From Stutzerimonas azotifigens DSM 17556 (GTDB taxonomy: Bacteria; Pseudomonadota; Gammaproteobacteria; Pseudomonadales; Pseudomonadaceae), in the NCBI RefSeq assembly GCF_000425625.1, contig NZ_KE384408.1:62001-126000 (forward strand): a DNA stretch of 64,000 nt, given 5' to 3'. This document shows, piece by piece, positions 59,663-64,000 of the stretch. Positions within the stretch are counted from its first letter, which is position 1. Each line of letters begins with the position of its first letter. The notes beneath the pieces were generated by a model that worked only from the letters and a program-made list of their open reading frames with translations, was not told where the DNA came from and searched no databases. Both the position numbers and the translations under genes were made by a program.

Positions 59663-61213
59663 TCAGGCACGCGTCTGCAGGTCGTGCGCGACGTGCTCGG
59701 CGAGCCCCGTGCCGGCCTCGCTCATGGTCAGGTAGGTGCGGTCGGCGCCGGCTTCCTGGATGCGCCGGGCGATGTCCTTGTACATCGCATGGGAGACGAT
59801 CAGCCCGTCGAAGCCGCGGGCGCGCAGCTTCTGCGTGGAAATGATCTTCGCCTCTTCGTCGTTCATCGCCATGATCACCGCCTGCACGTTCGGCATCTGC
59901 AGGTTGTCCCACAGGATCTGGTCCTCGGCGTCGGCGAACAGCACGTTGCGCCCGTCCTGCACGTTGCTGTCCACCGCGACCGGGTCGGAGTCGATGCTGA
60001 CCACCCGGTAGCCCTTGTGGAACAGGTGGTCGTAGGCCGCGCGTCCGGTGCGGCCCATGCCCATGACCAGGATCTGCGCGTCGCCGAGCGAAACCGGCTG
60101 TTCGTCGGGGTGGCGGATGTCGCGCTCCAGCGGGATCAGGCGCCGCGCCAGGCGGTCGTAGAGCAGATGGGACATGCGGTTGAGCGGTGCCGACACCACG
60201 AACGACAGGGACACGGTGATCGCCAGCGGGATCAGCCACTGCGGCATGGTCACGCTCGCCACGATCAGGCCGAACTCGCTGTAGTTGGTCAGGCTGACGC
60301 CGCTGAGAAAGGCGCTGCGGGCGCGCAGGCGGAAGGCCAGGAAGAGGAAGAAGAACAGCGCGCCCTTGAGCGGCAGCAGCAGCGTCATGGCCACGGCGAA
60401 GGTCAGCGCCTGGGCATCCGGCAGCCCGCCGATGCCGATCTGCAGGAAGAAGCCGATCAGGAATACCTCCTTGATGCTCCACAGCGCGCTGGACAGCTCG
60501 CCGGCGCGCGGATGCTTGGCCAGCATGGCGCCGAAGGCCAGCGCGCCGAGCTCGGAGCTCAGGCCCAGCGTCTCGAAGCCGTAGCCGCCGACCACCAGTG
60601 CCAGCAGCAGGCCGAGCAGCACCATCAGCTCCTCGTGGCCGCTGGCGTCGAGCAGGCGGAACAGCACGGGGCGCAGCAGCGGCAGGAGCAGCACGGCGAA
60701 CGCCCAGGCCGAGGGCACCTTGCCGCTGGTCAGGCTCATCACCAGCAGGGCGATGAGGTCCTGGATGATCAGCACGCCGATGGCGACCCGGCCATGGAAG
60801 GCGCGCAGCTCGCGCTTGCTCTCCAGCGCCTTGGCCGCGAGCACGGTGCTGGAGAACGACAGCGCGATCGACAGCATCAGCGCCTGCGCCCAGGTGGTGT
60901 CGGCCAGCAGCAGGATCGCCGGCGTCAGCAGCAGGCTGGAGACCAGGAAGTGCAGCACGCCGCCGCCGATCACCTCGCGGCGCACCAGGTTGCTCGGCTT
61001 GAGCTTCAGGCCGACGGTGAACAGCAGGAGCAGCACGCCCAGGTGCGCGATGTGCTGCAGCACCTCGCTGTCGTGCGGGTCGAGGCCGATCTCGCTGCCC
61101 ACGGCCGCCAGCGCGAAGCCGGCCGCGAGGTAGCCCACCAGCGGCGGCAGTCCGATGGAGCGGGCGCCGAGGCCCAGGACGAAGGCAAAGGCGATCCAGG
61201 TGGCTTCGAGCAT
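59663..61213 (-). CDS. CPA2-family cation:proton antiporter with TrkA-N domain
   Basis: A 516-residue membrane protein starting MLEATWIAFAFVLGLG at 61213. About 11-13 helices are followed by a cytoplasmic nucleotide-binding RCK/TrkA-N domain (about 370-510, VMGMGRTGRAAYDHLF). It resembles KefB/KefC-type K+ efflux proteins, but the glutathione-binding role is not proven. It probably exchanges K+ or Na+ for H+ under NAD(H) control. Confidence 0.88.
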   Translation of the reverse strand: MLEATWIAFAFVLGLGARSIGLPPLVGYLAAGFALAAVGSEIGLDPHDSEVLQHIAHLGVLLLLFTVGLKLKPSNLVRREVIGGGVLHFLVSSLLLTPAILLLADTTWAQALMLSIALSFSSTVLAAKALESKRELRAFHGRVAIGVLIIQDLIALLVMSLTSGKVPSAWAFAVLLLPLLRPVLFRLLDASGHEELMVLLGLLLALVVGGYGFETLGLSSELGALAFGAMLAKHPRAGELSSALWSIKEVFLIGFFLQIGIGGLPDAQALTFAVAMTLLLPLKGALFFFLFLAFRLRARSAFLSGVSLTNYSEFGLIVASVTMPQWLIPLAITVSLSFVVSAPLNRMSHLLYDRLARRLIPLERDIRHPDEQPVSLGDAQILVMGMGRTGRAAYDHLFHKGYRVVSIDSDPVAVDSNVQDGRNVLFADAEDQILWDNLQMPNVQAVIMAMNDEEAKIISTQKLRARGFDGLIVSHAMYKDIARRIQEAGADRTYLTMSEAGTGLAEHVAHDLQTRA

Positions 61214-61695
61214 GGGCAGTCCTTCTTCACGGAAACGGCCGCGCATTGTAGTCGCGGCGCCGCGAAGCCGGCAGTTGCATTTGGTCGAGGGGCGTGGCCT
61301 GGCGCAAGCGGGGCGGAGCGAGGCCGGGCTGCAGGAGCAGGCTCGCCCCTCTTCCCCGGAGAGGACCGGGATGAGAACTGGGCGGCCCGATGCGCCTCAT
61401 CCCGCCGCTCTGCCTCCGCTCACTGGAGCGCAAGCAGAGCCTGCTTCTGCGCACGGCCATGACCACACCTGCCTGCAACCCCGTCATCCGGGCTTATGCC
61501 TGTCCTGCAGCGCAAGGGAAGAAAGCGATCCAATAAATTACTTGTGCGCAAAATAAATGAGCATTAAGGTTCTCCCCGTGGAACAAGCTTGCGCGCCAAA
61601 TATTAGTTGGCAATCAAAACGCGACGCCTGTTTCTTATCGATGGCCAGCCACCAGGGCCGACCCCAACCGTTTCATTCAAAGAGGAACACTCACC
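61214..61695. other. 482-bp gap with REP-type repeats and an AT-rich ohr promoter region
   Basis: REP-like fragments lie at 61330-61350 (GCAGGAGCAGGCTCGCC) and 61428-61452 (GCAAGCAGAGCCTGCTTC). The part 61530-61620 is unusually AT-rich and holds three TTG-N4-5-CAA motifs (61542, 61589, 61607), possible MarR-family binding sites. Confidence 0.6.
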
Positions 61696-62121
61696 ATGTC
61701 GATCGAAAGCGTTCTCTACCGCGCCTCTGCCGAAGCCACCGGCGGCCGCGACGGCCGTGCCATTTCCTCCGACGGCGTGCTCGACGTGCGCCTAGCCACG
61801 CCCAGGGAGCTGGGCGGTACGGGCGGGCAGGGCACCAACCCGGAACAGCTGTTCGCCGCCGGTTACTCGGCCTGCTTTCTCGGCGCGCTGAAATTCGTCG
61901 CCGCCCGCGACAAGCACAGGCTGTCGCCCGAGACCTGGGTCGAGGGCTTCGTCGGTATCGGCGCCATTCCCACCGGCTTCGGCATCGAGGTCGAGCTGAA
62001 GATCACCCTCCCGGACATGGACCGCGAAGAGGTGCGCCAGCTGATCGAGAAGGCGCACATCGTCTGCCCCTACTCGAACGCCACCCGCGGCAACATCGAC
62101 GTCACCCTGACCCTGGCCTGA
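61696..62121 (+). CDS. ohr: organic hydroperoxide resistance protein Ohr
   Basis: A 141-residue OsmC-fold thiol peroxidase that reduces fatty-acid and other organic hydroperoxides. The two active Cys are in [12 protein letters not shown] (about 60) and [13 protein letters not shown] (about 125). AGAGGA precedes the ATG. Followed after 26 nt by an exported esterase gene. In Pseudomonas, ohr is controlled by OhrR; no ohrR gene is seen here. Confidence 0.95.
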   Translation: MSIESVLYRASAEATGGRDGRAISSDGVLDVRLATPRELGGTGGQGTNPEQLFAAGYSACFLGALKFVAARDKHRLSPETWVEGFVGIGAIPTGFGIEVELKITLPDMDREEVRQLIEKAHIVCPYSNATRGNIDVTLTLA

Positions 62122-62147
62122 GCGGCATCGCAGAGGAGCAACGCAGC

Positions 62148-63158
62148 ATGAACATCAAGCAGACCCTTTCTCTCGCCATCCTCTCGCTGTCGGCCAGCGC
62201 CGCGCTCGCCGCCGGCAGCCCCGGCGTCGAACGCCAGACCCAGGCCTTTCTCGAGGCGCTGGAAAAAGGCGGCGGCAAGCCGATCGAGCAGTTGTCGCCC
62301 AAGGACGCCCGCGCTGTCCTGAGCGGCGCCCAGGCCGGTGCCGCGCTGCCCGAGGCGGATGTCAGCGAACGCACCATCGAGGTGGACGGCCAGTCGATCC
62401 GGCTGAACATCGTTCGCCCCGTCGGCGCCAAGGGCGAGTTGCCGGTCTTCATGTTCTTCCATGGCGGCGGCTGGGTGCTGGGCGATTTCCCGACCCACGA
62501 ACGGCTGATCCGCGACCTGGTGGTGGCGTCCGGCGCGGCGGCGGTCTATGTGGACTACACGCCTTCGCCCGAGGCGAAGTACCCGACCGCCATCAACCAG
62601 GCCTACGCCGCCACCCGGTGGGTGGCCGAGCATGGCCGCGAAATCCAGGTCGACGGCCAGCGCCTGGCGGTTGCCGGCAACAGCGTCGGCGGCAACATGG
62701 CGGCTGTGGTCAGCCTGATGGCGAAGGACAAGGGCACCCCGGCGATCCGCTTCCAGGCGCTGCTCTGGCCGGTGACCGACGCGAGCTTCGAGACCGCCTC
62801 GTACAGGCAGTACGCCGAGGGCCACTTCCTGACGCGCAACATGATGAGCTGGTTCTGGGACAACTACACCACCGATCGGAAGCAGCGCGCCGAGGCCTAT
62901 GCCTCGCCGCTGCGGGCGGAGCTCGAGCGGCTGCGCGGCCTGCCGCCGGCGCTGGTGCAGACCGCGGAGTTCGACGTGCTGCGTGACGAGGGCGAGGCTT
63001 ACGCGCGCAAGCTCGATGCTGCCGGAGTCCCGGTGGTGGCGACCCGTTACAACGGCATGATCCACGACTTTGGACTGCTCAACGCCCTTGGCCGGTTGCC
63101 TGGCACGCGGGCGGCCGTCGAGCAGGCCGGCAACGCGCTGAAGACCCACCTGCAGTAA
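62148..63158 (+). CDS. exported alpha/beta hydrolase, HSL-like esterase
   Basis: A 336-residue protein with GAGGAG before ATG 62148 and a clear signal peptide (MNIKQTLSLAILSLSASAAL, cut near AGS). The hormone-sensitive-lipase motif HGGG (FFHGGGWVLGD) and the nucleophile GNSVGG are present, with Asp in AEFDVLRDEG and His in GMIHDFGLL. It is expected to be a periplasmic or secreted carboxylesterase. It lies just after ohr, so both are probably induced by organic peroxides. An upstream in-frame extension overlaps ohr and is not real. Confidence 0.9.
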   Translation: MNIKQTLSLAILSLSASAALAAGSPGVERQTQAFLEALEKGGGKPIEQLSPKDARAVLSGAQAGAALPEADVSERTIEVDGQSIRLNIVRPVGAKGELPVFMFFHGGGWVLGDFPTHERLIRDLVVASGAAAVYVDYTPSPEAKYPTAINQAYAATRWVAEHGREIQVDGQRLAVAGNSVGGNMAAVVSLMAKDKGTPAIRFQALLWPVTDASFETASYRQYAEGHFLTRNMMSWFWDNYTTDRKQRAEAYASPLRAELERLRGLPPALVQTAEFDVLRDEGEAYARKLDAAGVPVVATRYNGMIHDFGLLNALGRLPGTRAAVEQAGNALKTHLQ

Positions 63159-63176
63159 GCCCCGGCAACGCACCGA

Positions 63177-63207
63177 CCCCGACCGTCCCCAGGCGGCCGG
63201 GGTTTTT
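63177..63207 (+). terminator. terminator after the esterase gene
   Basis: CCCCG-A-CCG pairs with CGG-C-CGGGG, followed by TTTTT. Confidence 0.8.
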
Positions 63208-63398
63208 CGTGTGTGTCCAGAAGCCCGGCAGTATGGCGCTACGAGGCCGCATGGGGGTCGCAAGCAGAGCTTGCTCCTCCAGGAGCGGGGCCGGGCTGTT
63301 CCGCTTCAGCCCACCAGCAGCAGGACGAAAAAGAAAGGTCGCAGACAGAACCCGCCCCTGCAGGTGGGGGAGCTGCAGAGGCAGGCTGCCGGCGACCG
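63208..63398. repeat. REP-like fragments between the esterase and permease genes
   Basis: GCAAGCAGAGCTTGCTCCTC (63251-63270) and GCAGACAGAACCCGCCCCTG (63341-63360) are diverged REP cores. No gene is seen. Confidence 0.65.
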
Positions 63399-64000
63399 TC
63401 AACCGTGGGCGCAGCCGCTGGCCTGTTCGCCGCTGCGGCCGCCGAGCACGTTGAACAGCAGGTTGAGGGTCACCGCGCTGAGCGTGGCCATGGCGATGCC
63501 GGAATGGGTGATCGGCTCCATCCAGTGCGGCAACTGGGCGAACAGCTCGGGGCGCACCACCGGCGCCATGCCCAGGCCAATGCTGACCGCCACCAGCAGC
63601 TGGTTGCGCCGGTCGCCGATGTCGGCTTCCTGGAGGATTCTGATGCCGGTGGCCGCGACCATGCCGAACATCGCCAGCCCGGCGCCGCCGAGCACCGCCG
63701 GCGGAATCGAGGCGACCAGGAAGGCGGCCTTCGGCAGCAGGCTGAGGCTGATCAGGAACAGCCCGGCGACGGCGGTGACGTAGCGGCTGCGCACGCCGGT
63801 CATCTGCACCAGGCCGATGTTCTGCGCGAAGGACGAGTGGGTGAAGGTGTTCATGAAGCCGGCCAGGAAGGTGGCGCCGGCGTCGCACAGCAGGCCGCGG
63901 CGCAGCAGACGCGGATCGACCTCCTGGCCGGTGATCTTGCCCAGGGCGAGGAACATGCCGGCCGACTCGACGAAGATGATCACCACCACCAGGCACATCG
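63399..64000 (-). CDS. NCS2-family nucleobase permease, C-terminal part
   Basis: Open to the right window edge, so only about the last 200 residues are present. The family signature FAQNIGLVQMTGVRSRYVT (about 57-75 of the visible part) and several hydrophobic helices identify a second NCS2 permease, distinct from the one at 57942. It is likely a purine or urate transporter. The true start lies beyond the window. Confidence 0.88.
   Translation of the reverse strand, partial: MCLVVVIIFVESAGMFLALGKITGQEVDPRLLRRGLLCDAGATFLAGFMNTFTHSSFAQNIGLVQMTGVRSRYVTAVAGLFLISLSLLPKAAFLVASIPPAVLGGAGLAMFGMVAATGIRILQEADIGDRRNQLLVAVSIGLGMAPVVRPELFAQLPHWMEPITHSGIAMATLSAVTLNLLFNVLGGRSGEQASGCAHG

Overview
The window is GC-rich, densely packed chromosome of a Pseudomonas-type gammaproteobacterium. 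Nearly every gene has a recognisable Pseudomonas counterpart, and several blocks follow the order I remember from P. aeruginosa PAO1. These are a dciA-like gene / M23 peptidase / secA / argJ / GST / Nudix-ThiE (about PA4405-PA4400); kinase / panE / degenerate-GGDEF regulator / yajQ / mscS / ampG / ATL / SDR / hugZ-like / fxsA / groESL (about PA4398-PA4385); the imelysin cluster (about PA4373-PA4370); bifA / sodB / lysE / ACT / argP (about PA4367-PA4363); and pyk / ttuD / glxR / hyi / gcl (about PA1498-PA1502). The locus numbers are from memory and were not looked up. No rRNA, tRNA, CRISPR array, prophage or transposase gene was seen.

Layout. 1-7.2 kb: replication and secretion housekeeping, arginine biosynthesis and oxidised-nucleotide clean-up. 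7.2-9.7 kb: ahpC-ahpF peroxide defence with a candidate OxyR site and an intercistronic terminator. 9.7-10.4 kb: five tandem copies of a 125-bp composite intergenic repeat. 10.5-12.3 kb: a DUF3182 protein with ATP-grasp-like features, overlapping an alpha/beta hydrolase gene. 12.3-17.9 kb: a tightly packed reverse-strand run of response regulator, panE, histidine kinase, PduO adenosyltransferase and channel-like membrane protein. 18-27.2 kb: YajQ, MscS channel, AmpG, ATL, an outer-membrane DUF481 protein, SDR, HugZ-like, FxsA and groESL behind a sigma-32-type promoter. 27.6-33.1 kb: a periplasmic iron-linked operon (two imelysins, a di-haem DUF1111 protein, DUF1513) behind a Fur-like box. 33.2-38.5 kb: bifA, sodB and a divergent lysE-ACT / argP module. 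38.5-44.2 kb: PhoD-like phosphatase, pncB with a zinc-finger microprotein, and two small stress-type proteins (KGG and DUF2188). 44.4-51.1 kb: the glyoxylate-to-glycerate pathway (gcl, hyi, glxR, ttuD, pyk). 51.7-54.5 kb: an acyl-CoA synthetase and a RutR-like TetR regulator. 54.7-64 kb: PA2169-type protein, diguanylate cyclase, Tsx-like porin with an NCS2 permease, CPA2 antiporter, ohr with an exported esterase, and the end of a second NCS2 permease.

How the genes fit together. The gcl operon, the two nucleobase permeases, the Tsx-like porin and the RutR-like regulator point to uptake and catabolism of purines or pyrimidines, with glyoxylate passing through tartronate semialdehyde to pyruvate. 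Peroxide and redox defence recurs (AhpCF, SodB, Ohr, groESL, imelysin and Fur-linked iron handling). A c-di-GMP thread runs through BifA, the dCache-GGEEF cyclase, the degenerate GGDEF response regulator and YajQ.

No obvious new defence or mobile system is present. The least explained items are the tandem composite repeat and its single copy elsewhere, the DUF3182/hydrolase pair, the channel-like protein in the kinase-PduO operon, the zinc-finger microprotein ahead of pncB, and operator-like palindromes upstream of gcl and of the NCS2 permease.
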